NCBI RefSeq assembly: GCF_014655595.1
Contig: NZ_BNBL01000004.1
Coordinates: forward strand, 434,001 to 498,000
Length of the DNA stretch: 64,000 nt
DNA from: Streptomyces griseocarneus
GTDB lineage: Bacteria; Actinomycetota; Actinomycetes; Streptomycetales; Streptomycetaceae
Reading direction: 5' to 3'
Shown piece after piece: positions 9,033 through 17,350 of this stretch. The notes beneath the pieces were generated by a model, which was not told the DNA's origin, did no database searches, and worked only from the letters and a program-made list of their open reading frames with translations. The translations under genes were made by a program, and so were the position numbers. Numbering within the stretch: the stretch's first letter is position 1; each line of letters opens with the position of its first letter.

Positions 9033-9761
9033 ATGGGGCGGTGCCCCCCTTCACCCGGACGGCGTTCGGTGAGCCGCCGACCGGTACGGCGTACGACCCG
9101 GCGGCGTGTGTCTCGCCGGGCCAGGAAGAAGGACGAGCAGGTTGGCCTGCTGGTGGCCGTGGTTGTGGCGGTCGGGCTGGTGGCTGCAGTTGTGCAGTGG
9201 CTGCTCGCGCACTGGTGGATCCTCTTTCTCGCGGCCGTGGGCGCCGCCGTCGCCAGTGGCTTCTGGCTGTGGCAGGTGCGGCAGCGGGCCGAGTGGGAAC
9301 GTGTCCGGACGCAGGCTCTGCAGCTGCGCATCGCCGAGCTCGACGCGCTGGATCACCGCGCCTTCGAGTTCGCCATACGCGACTTGATGCGGCGGGATGG
9401 ATGCCGGGCAGAGCGGCTCGGCGGTGCGGGAGACAACGCTTGCGACGTGCGTGCTGTCGACCCGGCCGGTCGTGTCTGGGCGATCCAGTGCAAACACCGG
9501 CGGGACGGGGAACGCGGCTCTGCCGTCGGTGTCGGGGTGCTGCAGCAGGTCAATGGCACCGCTCGGCAAATCCACGGGGCGGACATCGCGGTCGTCCTCA
9601 CCAACGGCCGCTTCACCTCCAAGGCCGTCCCCTGGGGGCAGGAACACCGGATCCACCTCGTTGATCGCCGCTTGCTTGGCGAGTGGGCGGCAGGCTCCCG
9701 TCCCCTGTGGGATCTGCTGGACCGTATCCCGCCCGCACGTCGCCCGACTGCCCTGTCCTGA
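9033..9761 (+). CDS. membrane-anchored Mrr-like restriction endonuclease
   Basis: A 242-residue protein. An arginine-rich N-terminus (about residues 5-35) precedes two hydrophobic helices, VGLLVAVVVAVGLVAAVVQW and WWILFLAAVGAAVASGFWLW. The rest is a PD-(D/E)XK nuclease fold of the Mrr_cat type: FEFAIRDLMRRDG, then GDNACDVRAVD and WAIQCKHRR (Asp and Q-x-K catalytic residues), then GADIAVVLTNGRFTSKA. Family members cut modified or foreign DNA; membrane anchoring is a known architecture whose role is unclear. ATG 9033 has AGGTGAAGG upstream; GTG 8991 is an alternative. It sits alone at the left end of the island and is a candidate anti-invader gene. Confidence 0.8.
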   Translation: MGRCPPSPGRRSVSRRPVRRTTRRRVSRRARKKDEQVGLLVAVVVAVGLVAAVVQWLLAHWWILFLAAVGAAVASGFWLWQVRQRAEWERVRTQALQLRIAELDALDHRAFEFAIRDLMRRDGCRAERLGGAGDNACDVRAVDPAGRVWAIQCKHRRDGERGSAVGVGVLQQVNGTARQIHGADIAVVLTNGRFTSKAVPWGQEHRIHLVDRRLLGEWAAGSRPLWDLLDRIPPARRPTALS

Positions 9762-9907
9762 CTCGCGGGGTGGGATGACGGATGCGGTGGGATGCAGCGC
9801 GGGCGTGCCGTAAATCCAGCCACTGGACCGGCGCTCTGTCGCCATCCGCTGCTGATGGGGCCGCCGCGGTGCCCACTTCGGGTTATGCAGGAAGGAGGGG
9901 AAGGCAA

Positions 9908-10141
9908 GTGCTGGGGGAGGGGACTCGTCGGGTGACCATCAACGTGGCGCTCTTGCTGGCCATCATCATCGTCGTGCGACTGCGCCGGCGCACAGAAGCC
10001 CGGAGCCGGTTCGACGAAAAGCTCACCGTGGTCATTGTGCTGGTGTTCGGAGTGCTGATCGCTCCGACCAGCTTCGGGCAAGGGATACTCAACGTTGTGG
10101 GGCAGCTCGCACGGAGCATCTCGCAGAACAGCGGGTTCTGA
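9908..10141 (+). CDS. small membrane protein of unknown function
   Basis: 77 residues. Two hydrophobic helices, VALLLAIIIVV and LTVVIVLVFGVLIAP, are separated by a basic-charged loop (RLRRRTEARSRFDEK), and it ends GQGILNVVGQLARSISQNSGF. GTG 9908 has an excellent GGAAGGAGGGG eight bases upstream; GTG 9932 is possible. The two-helix layout and the C-terminal V-G-Q-L-A helix resemble the small membrane protein at 48408 in the AICE (ending VVSAIGNAIPSL), which suggests a conjugative-element origin. No function assigned. Confidence 0.65.
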   Translation: MLGEGTRRVTINVALLLAIIIVVRLRRRTEARSRFDEKLTVVIVLVFGVLIAPTSFGQGILNVVGQLARSISQNSGF

Positions 10142-10165
10142 GAGGCGCCGGAAACTTTGTGATGT

Positions 10166-10795
10166 TCAGGCCCATTCGGCCAGGTCGTAGACCGCCTCGC
10201 AGCACGGATCGTCTGTGTCGTCCCTGTGGTGGGCGGCGAGTGTCTGTTCGTCGTCGGGGTTGAGCAGGGCGATCAGTTTCGTTGAGGCCCACCATCCGAC
10301 GCTGCGTGGTTCCGCGGTTTTGGTGTCGCGCGTCGCCAGGTCCACGCCGATCGTACGGCCGTCGCCCACCAGGTAGACGCGCACGATGCCTGGGCTGTGC
10401 GCGTCGAAGCCGACCATGCGGTAGAGATCGGGTGCCGCCGATCCTGCCGCGCCGTGCCACAGAGGGTCGTCGGCCAGGTCCCCGAGCACGTAGTCCAGGG
10501 AGTCGGCGCCCGTCACTTCGGCGTCATGGGGCAGGACACCTGCTTCGGCCGGCGTGGCAGCGTCGATCACCTCGGGCTCGGCGTAGGCGCCCGCGGTGGT
10601 CTGAGGGTCGGTGGCCCACCGGGTAATGTCCCGCAAGGCGCCGACGTACCACCAGGTGGCGATCCACTCATCGCTCTCCGCGCGGCGTGTCGGCAGATCG
10701 ACGAGGAGCGAACCGGACTGCGAGTCGCCCAGGCGGAGGCGGATGCTGTTCCCGGCTGGGCGCAGTCCTCGGACGTACAGTTCCGTTCCGGGCAA
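10166..10795 (-). CDS. hypothetical protein, unknown family
   Basis: I do not recognise this 209-residue soluble protein. It opens PGTELYVRGLRPAGNSIRLR and includes ESDEWIATWWYVGALRDI and a mixed beta-strand C-terminal half (IVRVYLVGDGRTIGVDLA). No ATG or GTG is available: TTG 10795 is the first usual start codon, and the frame stays open upstream to a TAG at 10958-10960, with plausible peptide (TRVLLTLRRYIGV) before the TTG. The real start may therefore be non-canonical further upstream, or the 5' end may have been lost. It lies inside the tRNA-Ser island, convergent with the small membrane protein. Confidence 0.55.
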   Translation of the reverse strand: MPGTELYVRGLRPAGNSIRLRLGDSQSGSLLVDLPTRRAESDEWIATWWYVGALRDITRWATDPQTTAGAYAEPEVIDAATPAEAGVLPHDAEVTGADSLDYVLGDLADDPLWHGAAGSAAPDLYRMVGFDAHSPGIVRVYLVGDGRTIGVDLATRDTKTAEPRSVGWWASTKLIALLNPDDEQTLAAHHRDDTDDPCCEAVYDLAEWA

Positions 10796-10957
10796 CGGGA
10801 CGCCGATATAGCGCCGCAGCGTCAGCAGGACACGGGTGCTGCTCGGCGCGTGTTCCTCTGCCTCTGTCGGCCTTGCCGTTGGGCACGCCCGACGGGCCCC
10901 CGCCCGCAGACCATCCTGCGGAGTGTCCCTCTGCTGGGGTGGCAGGTGCCGCAGGGA

Positions 10958-11782
10958 CTATGAACGCCGGTTGTTCCCTTCGATGAAGCTGGTCACGCGC
11001 TCCGCGTAAGCGTCCGGGTGGCTGATGTGGGGGATGTGCCCGGCTCCCTCGAAGGTGTGCGTCTCTGCCTGGGGCAGAGCTCGAGAGAGTCGGGTGGTGA
11101 TCGTGGAAAACCAGGGCGGGCTCTCCGTCCCCTTCGTCAGCAGGGCCGGACCGGTGTAGCCGGAGAGGCGGCCGAGATCGAGATCTGCCCAACCCGGGTC
11201 GGACTGCTCATCCATGAAGGTGGGGGCATTGGTGATGAACGTTTCGCGGCGCTGTTCCGGCAGTTGGTCCCAGGCCCCGGGCCCCAGGGCGATCTCCTCC
11301 GCGAACTGGCGCGCTCCCGCGAGGGTCTCGTCCGCGCGCAGGTGGGCGAGGACGGATTCGAATTTCTCTCCGGTGGCTGTCATCAGCGGCAGCAGCTCGG
11401 GATCATCTGCCACGATGCCCATGAGTGGGGGCTCGTGGGCGACGAGGCCCCGGAAGAGCTCGGGCCGCCGGGCCGCCAGACCGAGTGCGGTCGAAGCGCC
11501 GAAGGAGCTGCCCGCGACGTACGCCGGCGCGAACCCGAGGGTCTCGATCAGCGCGGCCAGGTCTTCCTCGTCCTCGAACCGGGATCCCTGCCCTGGCGGA
11601 CGTTCGCTCTGACTGTGCCCCCGCCGGTCGTAGATGAGCACCCGAAACCTCAGCGCGAGGGCGTGCAGCACCGGGGTCCAGCTGTCGTGGTCGCTCCAGG
11701 AACCGTGTACCAGCACCAGCGGATCGCCGTCCCCGCCCACCTCGAAGAAGAGTTCGACGCCGTTCACTCCGACCCGTGGCAT
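10958..11782 (-). CDS. alpha/beta hydrolase
   Basis: A 274-residue hydrolase. Strand-turn motif VLVHGSWSDHDSW forms the oxyanion region. The nucleophile elbow is AGSSFGAS (GxSxG type), and the catalytic His is in GAGHIPHISHPDAY near the C-terminus. YDRRGHSQS matches the esterase/haloperoxidase-like subgroup. Substrate unknown. Start ATG 11782 (MPRVGVNGVELFFEV) has AGGAGACCAGGT upstream; the frame is open further but adds an improbable arginine-rich leader. It is transcribed the same way as the MFS gene upstream, with a 137-bp gap. Confidence 0.88.
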   Translation of the reverse strand: MPRVGVNGVELFFEVGGDGDPLVLVHGSWSDHDSWTPVLHALALRFRVLIYDRRGHSQSERPPGQGSRFEDEEDLAALIETLGFAPAYVAGSSFGASTALGLAARRPELFRGLVAHEPPLMGIVADDPELLPLMTATGEKFESVLAHLRADETLAGARQFAEEIALGPGAWDQLPEQRRETFITNAPTFMDEQSDPGWADLDLGRLSGYTGPALLTKGTESPPWFSTITTRLSRALPQAETHTFEGAGHIPHISHPDAYAERVTSFIEGNNRRS

Positions 11783-11919
11783 ACCTGGTCTCCTTACCGG
11801 CTGGCGGCGGCCGCTGGAACCAATGAGGCACCGTACGCCCGGCCGGTGCAACTGAGGTAGGCCGAATGCGCGCTTCCGGACGCCCCGTACCCCGGAACGG
11901 ATCAAGCCGCCCCGGCTGG

Positions 11920-13410
11920 TCACAGGGTGGCGAGGCGGGCTTCCCCCTCGGCCGGGGTGTTCTGCCGGGTCTGCTTCGGGCAGCGGAGGACGGTGAAGGC
12001 GATGACCAGGGCGGTGACGAGGAGGCCGGCGCCGACCGCGAAGGCCAGGTGGTAGCCGCTGGTCAGGGCCTCGGTGGCGGGGCGGCCCGCCCTGGTGAGG
12101 GACTCGGTGCGGGAGGCGGCCAAGGTGGAGAGGACGGCGATGCCGAGGGCCATGCCGATCTGCTGGGTCGTGTTGAAGAGGCCGGAGGCGAGGCCTGCGT
12201 CCTCCTCCTTCGCGCCGGACATGGCCAGCGAGGTCAGCGCGGGGAGCGCGAGGCCGAATCCGGCGGCGAGGAGCATCACGGGAAGAAGGTCGGTGAGGTA
12301 GTTCGCCCGGTCGGCCTGACCGGGTATCCGGGTCAGTAGGCCGAGCACACCGACCAGGAGCACCAGGCCGGCCAGGAGGACGTTGCGCTCGCCGAAGCGG
12401 GCGTTGAGGCGGGCGGAGGTGCCGAGGGACACCGCGCCGATGACAGCGGCTGCCGGCAGCATCGCGAGACCGGTCTTGGCGGCGCCGTAGCCGAGCACGT
12501 TCTGCATGTAGAGCGCGACGAGGATCTGGAAGGAGAAGAGCGCGGCGACCATCAGCATCTGGACCAGGTTCGCGCCGGAGACGCTGCGCGACCGGAAGAT
12601 CCGCAGCGGCATGAGCGGGTTCTTCGCCGTGGCCTGGCGGACGAGGAATCCGGCGAGCAGGGCGAGCGCCAGTGCGCCGAAACCGAGCGTGTGGGCCGAA
12701 GCCGCCCCGTACTCCTCGACCTTGACCACCGCGTAGATCCCGAGCATCAGGCCGGAGGTGACGAGCAGCGCGCCGAGGGCGTCCGCGCCTGCCTTCAGGC
12801 CGAGGCCGCGGTCACCAGGCAGGGCGGGGAGGGCGACGAGAAGGGCCGCGATGCCGATGGGCAGGTTGATGAAGAAGATCCAGTTCCAGGTGAGCGCGTC
12901 GGTGAGGATGCCGCCCAGCACCTGTCCGATCGACGCGCCGGCCGCGCCGGTGAAGCTGAACACGGCGATGGCCTTGGCCCGTTCGCGCGGTTCGGTGAAG
13001 AGCGTGACGAGGATGCCGAGGCTGACGGCGGAGGCCATCGCGCTGCCGACGCCCTGGAGGAAGCGGGCGGCGATCAGGACCCCGGGGGAGGCGGCGACAC
13101 CGGCCAGCAGCGAGGCGGCGGTGAACACCCCCGTACCCGCCAGGAACATCCGCTTGCGGCCGATCATGTCGCCGAGGCGGCCGGCGAGCAGGAGCAGCGA
13201 GCCGAACGCGATGAGGTAGGCGTTGACGACCCAGCTCAGCCCGGCCGGGGTGAAGCCGAGGTCGCTATGGATGGCCGGCATGGCGACGGTCACGATGCTG
13301 CCGTCGAGGATCGTCATCAGCATCCCGGTGGCCAGGACGCCGAGGGCGAGCCAACGGGAGCGGGGCGGCGCCGGGTCGGCGGTGGGGGAGGGTGCGGAGG
13401 TAGTGGGCAC
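11920..13410 (-). CDS. MFS drug efflux transporter, DHA2 (14-TM) family
   Basis: A 496-residue exporter of the EmrB/QacA type. It begins with a Pro/Ser-rich tail; TM1 then carries LATGMLMTILDGSIVTVAMP (motif D1) and LLLLAGRLGDMIGRKRMF is motif A. About fourteen hydrophobic segments follow, ending in a short charged tail. Members expel antibiotics or dyes by proton antiport. GTG 13410 has AGGAG eight bases upstream. A perfect palindromic operator sits 40-70 bp upstream and a MarR regulator is encoded just beyond it on the same strand, a classic drug-inducible efflux pair. Confidence 0.93.
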   Translation of the reverse strand: MPTTSAPSPTADPAPPRSRWLALGVLATGMLMTILDGSIVTVAMPAIHSDLGFTPAGLSWVVNAYLIAFGSLLLLAGRLGDMIGRKRMFLAGTGVFTAASLLAGVAASPGVLIAARFLQGVGSAMASAVSLGILVTLFTEPRERAKAIAVFSFTGAAGASIGQVLGGILTDALTWNWIFFINLPIGIAALLVALPALPGDRGLGLKAGADALGALLVTSGLMLGIYAVVKVEEYGAASAHTLGFGALALALLAGFLVRQATAKNPLMPLRIFRSRSVSGANLVQMLMVAALFSFQILVALYMQNVLGYGAAKTGLAMLPAAAVIGAVSLGTSARLNARFGERNVLLAGLVLLVGVLGLLTRIPGQADRANYLTDLLPVMLLAAGFGLALPALTSLAMSGAKEEDAGLASGLFNTTQQIGMALGIAVLSTLAASRTESLTRAGRPATEALTSGYHLAFAVGAGLLVTALVIAFTVLRCPKQTRQNTPAEGEARLATL

Positions 13411-13450
13411 AGCGGTCTCTCCTGTCGATGGAGGCAACAGGAGAGACCGT

Positions 13451-13480
13451 AACAGATAGTTTCGTTGCAGACTATCTGTT
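13451..13480. promoter_or_regulatory. palindromic operator upstream of the MFS gene
   Basis: A perfect inverted repeat, AACAGATAGT and ACTATCTGTT, with a 10-bp spacer between the MarR stop and the MFS start. Length and symmetry suit binding by the adjacent MarR regulator. Confidence 0.75.
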
Positions 13481-13532
13481 GCGGATCAGGGTCTGGTGAG
13501 GGCTGCATTCGGCCGTTCGCGGGCCTTCCCGG

Positions 13533-14018
13533 TCAGCCCTTCTGGCGCGCCCGCCGAGCCGGCCGAGACCCCTCCACGGGCGTCTCCAGGTGGCCCGTGA
13601 CCAGGCGGTTCAGCGCCCGGAGCAGCGCATCGCGCTCGTCGTCGGGCAGGGCGCCGAGGGCGCTCTCGTGGACGCCGTCGACGATCTTCTGGCTCTTCCG
13701 GGCGACCTTCGCCCCCTCCTCCGTCACTGCGATGATCCGCGCCCTCCGGTCCGTGCTGGACGGCCGCCGCTCGGCGAGGCCGGCCTTCTCCAGGGCGTCG
13801 ACGGTCACCACCATCGTGGTCTTGTCCATGTCCCCGATCTCGGCGAGCTGCGCCTGGGTGCGCTCCTCCTCCAAGGCGTGCACGAGGACGCAGTGCATGC
13901 GCGGGGTCAGCCCGATCTCGCCGAGTCGCGCAGCCATCTGCGTCCGCAGCACATGACTGGTGTGGTCCAGGAGGAAGGACAGGTCCGGTTCGGTGCGGGT
14001 GGGTGCCATGGCGGTCAT
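13533..14018 (-). CDS. MarR-family transcriptional regulator
   Basis: A 161-residue winged-helix repressor. N-terminal LSFLLDHTSHVLRTQMAARL is the dimerisation helix. The recognition region is LAEIGDMDKTTMVVTVDALEKAGL followed by the wing RRPSSTDRRARIIAVTEEG, with the conserved DRR. It is 120 bp upstream of the MFS exporter in the same orientation, so it probably controls that gene through the palindrome at 13451. Start 14018 (ATG) is preferred; ATG 14009 is equally possible. Frame extension upstream only reads the tRNA-Ser repeat. Confidence 0.92.
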   Translation of the reverse strand: MTAMAPTRTEPDLSFLLDHTSHVLRTQMAARLGEIGLTPRMHCVLVHALEEERTQAQLAEIGDMDKTTMVVTVDALEKAGLAERRPSSTDRRARIIAVTEEGAKVARKSQKIVDGVHESALGALPDDERDALLRALNRLVTGHLETPVEGSRPARRARQKG

Positions 14019-14129
14019 GCCCGCCAGGGTAACGAGAATCGATCCGTCACGGATTATCGGCAAGCGGACGACCCGGGGTGGGGGTGGGCCAGGGTTGGAT
14101 GTTCGTTCGCCCGGCAACCGCGCCCACGG

Positions 14130-14246
14130 AACGCCGAAGGCCCCGGCCGGTTTCCCGGTCGGGGCCTTCGGTTCGTGCCCGGTGAGGCACTGGCGGAGGA
14201 TACGAGATTCGAACTCGTGAGGGGTTGCCCCCAACACGCTTTCCAA
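14130..14246 (-). repeat. intact attachment repeat at tRNA-Ser
   Basis: Right copy of the 117-bp direct repeat. It contains the tRNA-Ser terminator and the functional 3' half of the tRNA. Identity with the left copy stops at 14246, inside the anticodon region, which marks the likely crossover limit. Confidence 0.9.
14134..14171 (-). terminator. tRNA-Ser terminator
   Basis: A 17-bp stem (one G-T pair) with a TTTC loop directly downstream of tRNA-Ser. An identical copy at 8525-8562 lies in the displaced repeat. Confidence 0.8.
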
Positions 14247-14278
14247 GCGTGCGCCCTAGGCCTCTAGGCGAATCCTCC
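14191..14278 (-). tRNA. tRNA-Ser(GGA)
   Basis: An 88-base class II tRNA with encoded CCA. The acceptor stem GGAGGAT pairs with ATCCTCC. The anticodon arm CACGC-TTGGAAA-GCGTG gives anticodon GGA. There is a long variable arm, and the T loop is TTCGAATC. Its 3' half doubles as the attachment site of the island to its left. Confidence 0.97.
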
Positions 14279-14391
14279 GGGGCAAACAATACAAGACTCT
14301 GAGCAGTGCTCGCGAACCTGATCCAAGACGGGGGTCTCGGAGGGGGTGAGCGTGCCCGCGCACCCCCCGGGATCGGCTAGGGTGGGGGTAA

Positions 14392-14478
14392 GCCCCTCAC
14401 GTGGCGCTATCTCACCCAACTCCCCCAGGGCCGGAAGGCAGCAAGGGTAAGTGGGCTCTGGCGGGTACGTGGGGGGCC
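14392..14478 (+). ncRNA. ffs: small bacterial SRP RNA (4.5S)
   Basis: The conserved SRP domain is seen at 14427-14451: CAGGGCCGGAAGGCAGCAAG with GGAA tetraloop and asymmetric loop. The closing helix GCCCCTCACGT (14392-14402) pairs with ACGTGGGGGGC (14468-14478). Ends are inferred from that pairing. The RNA lies just upstream of dnaX, its usual neighbour in actinomycetes. A protein frame that runs through it into dnaX is not real. Confidence 0.93.
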
Positions 14479-14568
14479 CTTGTGTTTCCGGGGGCGCTCC
14501 GGGGGCCGTGGGGCCTTGGAAAGTGTGAGCGAGGCCACTTGTCAGTGGGGCCCGATATCGTCGTAGGT

Positions 14569-16806
14569 GTGTCGTCCCTCGCGCTTTACCGCCGCTACCG
14601 CCCCGAGTCCTTCGCCGAGGTCATCGGGCAGGAGCATGTCACCACCCCGTTGCAGCAGGCGCTGCGCAACAACAGGGTCAATCACGCGTACCTGTTCAGC
14701 GGGCCGCGCGGCTGCGGCAAGACGACCAGCGCGCGCATCCTCGCGCGCTGCCTGAACTGCGAGAAGGGCCCGACGCCCACTCCCTGCGGGGAGTGCCAGT
14801 CCTGCCAGGACCTCGCGCGCAACGGCCGCGGCTCGATCGACGTCATCGAGATCGACGCCGCCTCCCACGGTGGTGTGGACGACGCCCGTGAGCTGCGCGA
14901 GAAGGCCTTCTTCGGCCCCGCCTCCAGCCGGTACAAGATCTACATCATCGACGAGGCCCACATGGTCACCTCGGCGGGCTTCAACGCCCTGCTGAAGGTG
15001 GTCGAGGAGCCGCCGGAGCACCTGAAGTTCATCTTCGCCACCACGGAGCCCGAGAAGGTCATCGGGACGATCCGCTCCCGTACGCACCACTACCCCTTCC
15101 GGCTCGTCCCGCCGGGCACCCTGCGTGAGTATCTGGGCGAGGTGTGTGAGCGCGAGGCCATCCCCGTCGCGGACGGCGTGCTGCCGCTCGTCGTGCGCGC
15201 CGGCGCCGGGTCCGTGCGTGACTCGATGTCCGTCATGGACCAGCTGCTGGCCGGCGCCGCCGAGGACGGTGTGACATACGCCATGGCGACGTCCCTCCTC
15301 GGGTACACGGACGGTTCGCTGCTCGACGCCGTCGTCGACGCCTTCGCCGCGGCCGACGGCGCCGCCGCCTTCGAGGTCGTCGACCGCGTCATCGAGGGCG
15401 GCAACGACCCCCGGCGCTTCGTGGCCGACCTGCTCGAGCGGCTGCGCGACCTCGTCATCCTCGCCGCGGTGCCGGACGCCGCCGAGAAGGGCCTCATCGA
15501 CGCCCCCGTGGACGTCGTGGAGCGCATGCAGGCCCAGGCCTCCGTCTTCGGCGCCGGGGAGCTCAGCCGGGCCGCGGACATCGTCAACGAGGGCCTGACC
15601 GAGATGCGCGGCGCCACCTCGCCGCGGCTGCAGCTGGAGCTGATCTGCGCCCGGGTGCTGCTTCCGGCCGCCTTCGACGACGAGCGTTCGGTACGGGCCC
15701 GCCTCGACCGGCTCGAGCGGGGCGGCATCGTGGCCGCGCCCCCCGGCGGCGCTCCCGTCGGGTACGTACCGGGGCCGGAGGGGCACGCTCCGGCCGGCGC
15801 CGGGCTCTCCGGGCCCGCCGCGGCCCGCGCCGCCGTCAGCGGCCCCGCCGCTGCTCCCGCCGCCCCCGTGGCCTCGCCCGCCCCGGCAGCCCCCGCCCCC
15901 GCGCCCGTACAGCCCCAGCAGCCTCAGCAGGCCCCGGCCCCGGCTCCGGCCCCCGCTCCGGTCGCCGCCGCACCCGCTGCCGCCCCGGCCCAGGGCGTAG
16001 GGGCCTGGCCCACCGCCGCCGCCCCGCCCGCGCCCGCCGCTACGGCTCCCACGCCCGCCGCCGCCCCGGCCGCGGCGCCGAAGGCCGGTGCCTGGCCGAC
16101 CGCCGCCACACCCCCGCAGGGCGTCGCGGCCCCCGCCGCCCCCGCGCCCGCCGCCGCCCCGGCCGGCGGTGGCGCCGCCCAGCCCCACGGCGACGCCTCC
16201 CAGGCGCGCCAGCTCTGGCCGAACATCCTGGAGGCGGTCAAGAACCGCCGACGTTTCACGTGGATCCTGCTGAGCCAGAACGCCCAGGTCGCCGGCTGTG
16301 ACGGCACCACGCTCCAGGTCGGCTTCTCCAACGCCGGAGCGCGCGACAGCTTTGCCAACAGCGGCAGCGAGGACGTCCTCCGGCAGGCCCTCGGCGACCT
16401 CGGCCTGCAGTGGAAGACCGAGCTGCTCGTCGACCCCTCCGGCGGCGCGGGTGCCGCCGCGCCCGGCGGCGGCGGCTTCGGCGGAGGCGCGACCTCCTAC
16501 GCCGGCCCCCAGACGCAGGCCCGGCCCCAGGCCTACGCCCCAGCCGCCGCGCCCGCCGCGGCCCCCCAGCCGGTCGCCGCCCCGGCCGCCCCCGCGCAGG
16601 AGTACCGCCAGGCCCCGTCCGGCCCGCCCGCGCCCCCCAGCGCGCCCGCCGCGCCGTACCGGGAGCCGGAGCCGCCCTCCGTCGCGATCGAGGACGACGT
16701 GCCCGCCGAGGACGACCCCGACCTCGACGACACCGCGCTGAGCGGCCACGACCTGATCGTGCGCGAACTGGGCGCGACGGTCATCGAGGAGATCGCCAAC
16801 GAGTGA
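14569..16806 (+). CDS. dnaX: DNA polymerase III subunit gamma/tau
   Basis: A 745-residue clamp-loader ATPase. Walker A is GPRGCGKT (45-52). A zinc module follows with Cys64, 73, 76 and 79 (CGECQSC), the DEAH box is at 128-131, and sensor 1 lies in FIFATTEPEKV. Domain III ends near residue 390. Beyond it is a very long Ala/Pro-rich linker (about 420-545 and again about 635-710) that encloses a conserved block, ILEAVKNRRRFTWILLSQNA. GTG 14569 starts VSSLALYRRYRPESF, the normal N-terminus; the longer frame from 14401 overlaps the SRP RNA. It loads the sliding clamp at the replisome. Confidence 0.97.
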   Translation: MSSLALYRRYRPESFAEVIGQEHVTTPLQQALRNNRVNHAYLFSGPRGCGKTTSARILARCLNCEKGPTPTPCGECQSCQDLARNGRGSIDVIEIDAASHGGVDDARELREKAFFGPASSRYKIYIIDEAHMVTSAGFNALLKVVEEPPEHLKFIFATTEPEKVIGTIRSRTHHYPFRLVPPGTLREYLGEVCEREAIPVADGVLPLVVRAGAGSVRDSMSVMDQLLAGAAEDGVTYAMATSLLGYTDGSLLDAVVDAFAAADGAAAFEVVDRVIEGGNDPRRFVADLLERLRDLVILAAVPDAAEKGLIDAPVDVVERMQAQASVFGAGELSRAADIVNEGLTEMRGATSPRLQLELICARVLLPAAFDDERSVRARLDRLERGGIVAAPPGGAPVGYVPGPEGHAPAGAGLSGPAAARAAVSGPAAAPAAPVASPAPAAPAPAPVQPQQPQQAPAPAPAPAPVAAAPAAAPAQGVGAWPTAAAPPAPAATAPTPAAAPAAAPKAGAWPTAATPPQGVAAPAAPAPAAAPAGGGAAQPHGDASQARQLWPNILEAVKNRRRFTWILLSQNAQVAGCDGTTLQVGFSNAGARDSFANSGSEDVLRQALGDLGLQWKTELLVDPSGGAGAAAPGGGGFGGGATSYAGPQTQARPQAYAPAAAPAAAPQPVAAPAAPAQEYRQAPSGPPAPPSAPAAPYREPEPPSVAIEDDVPAEDDPDLDDTALSGHDLIVRELGATVIEEIANE

Positions 16807-16950
16807 GGCGCGGGGGCGCCCGGAGCCCGTGCTTCCGGGCGCTCCCCCCGTCCCTCCCGTCTCCTTCCCACGGCGTAGGGCGCGCGGCGCGGTGAGCACG
16901 TAGGCTCGGGCTACCGAAGCATTCAGTCGTCTACAGCCAGGAGCGAATCC

Positions 16951-17295
16951 GTGATCCCCGGTGGTGGCCAGCCCAACATGCAGCAGCTGCTCAAGCAGGC
17001 CCAGAAGATGCAGCAGGATCTCGCCGCGGCCCAGGAGCAGCTGGCGCACACGCTCGTCGAGGGATCGGCCGGCGGCGGCCTGGTGAAGGCCACCGTCACC
17101 GGTGCCGGCGAGCTCCAGGGCCTGGTCATCGACCCCAAGGCCGTGGATCCCGAGGACACCGAGACCCTCGCGGACCTGGTCCTCGCCGCCGTGCGCGACG
17201 CCAACGCGAGCGCCCAGCAGCTGCAGGAGCAGAAGCTCGGCCCGCTCGCCCAGGGCCTCGGCGGCGGCAGCGGCATCCCCGGCCTGCCGTTCTGA
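16951..17295 (+). CDS. YbaB/EbfC nucleoid-associated protein
   Basis: 114 residues. N-terminal coiled helix [20 protein letters not shown] is followed by strands [20 protein letters not shown] and helix [17 protein letters not shown], the standard YbaB fold, ending in a Gly-rich tail. It binds DNA as a dimer. GTG start with CAGGAG upstream. It sits between dnaX and recR, the conserved bacterial order. Confidence 0.95.
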   Translation: MIPGGGQPNMQQLLKQAQKMQQDLAAAQEQLAHTLVEGSAGGGLVKATVTGAGELQGLVIDPKAVDPEDTETLADLVLAAVRDANASAQQLQEQKLGPLAQGLGGGSGIPGLPF

Positions 17296-17350
17296 CCCGT
17301 ACCCGTACGTGACGTTCGTACGGAAAAATCGCAGAAGGAGAACCTGATCC

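Larger units (their letters stand above)
8521..14246. mobile_element. genomic island flanked by tRNA-Ser 3'-half direct repeats, no integrase
   Basis: A 117-bp direct repeat (8521-8637 and 14130-14246, two mismatches seen) brackets about 5.5 kb. The right copy is the functional 3' half of tRNA-Ser(GGA) plus its terminator; the left copy is a displaced remnant with drift in the T arm. This is the pattern left by site-specific integration into the 3' end of a tRNA. Contents: Mrr-like membrane nuclease, small membrane protein, an unknown, an alpha/beta hydrolase and an MFS/MarR pair. No recombinase is present, so it is either decayed or was mobilised in trans. The MFS/MarR end looks like normal high-GC chromosome, so the island may have captured host DNA. 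Confidence 0.7.

Noticed and set aside
14401..14568. Extended N-terminus for DnaX
   Set aside because: The added region is the SRP RNA and its flank; VSSLALYRRYRPESF at GTG 14569 is the normal start.
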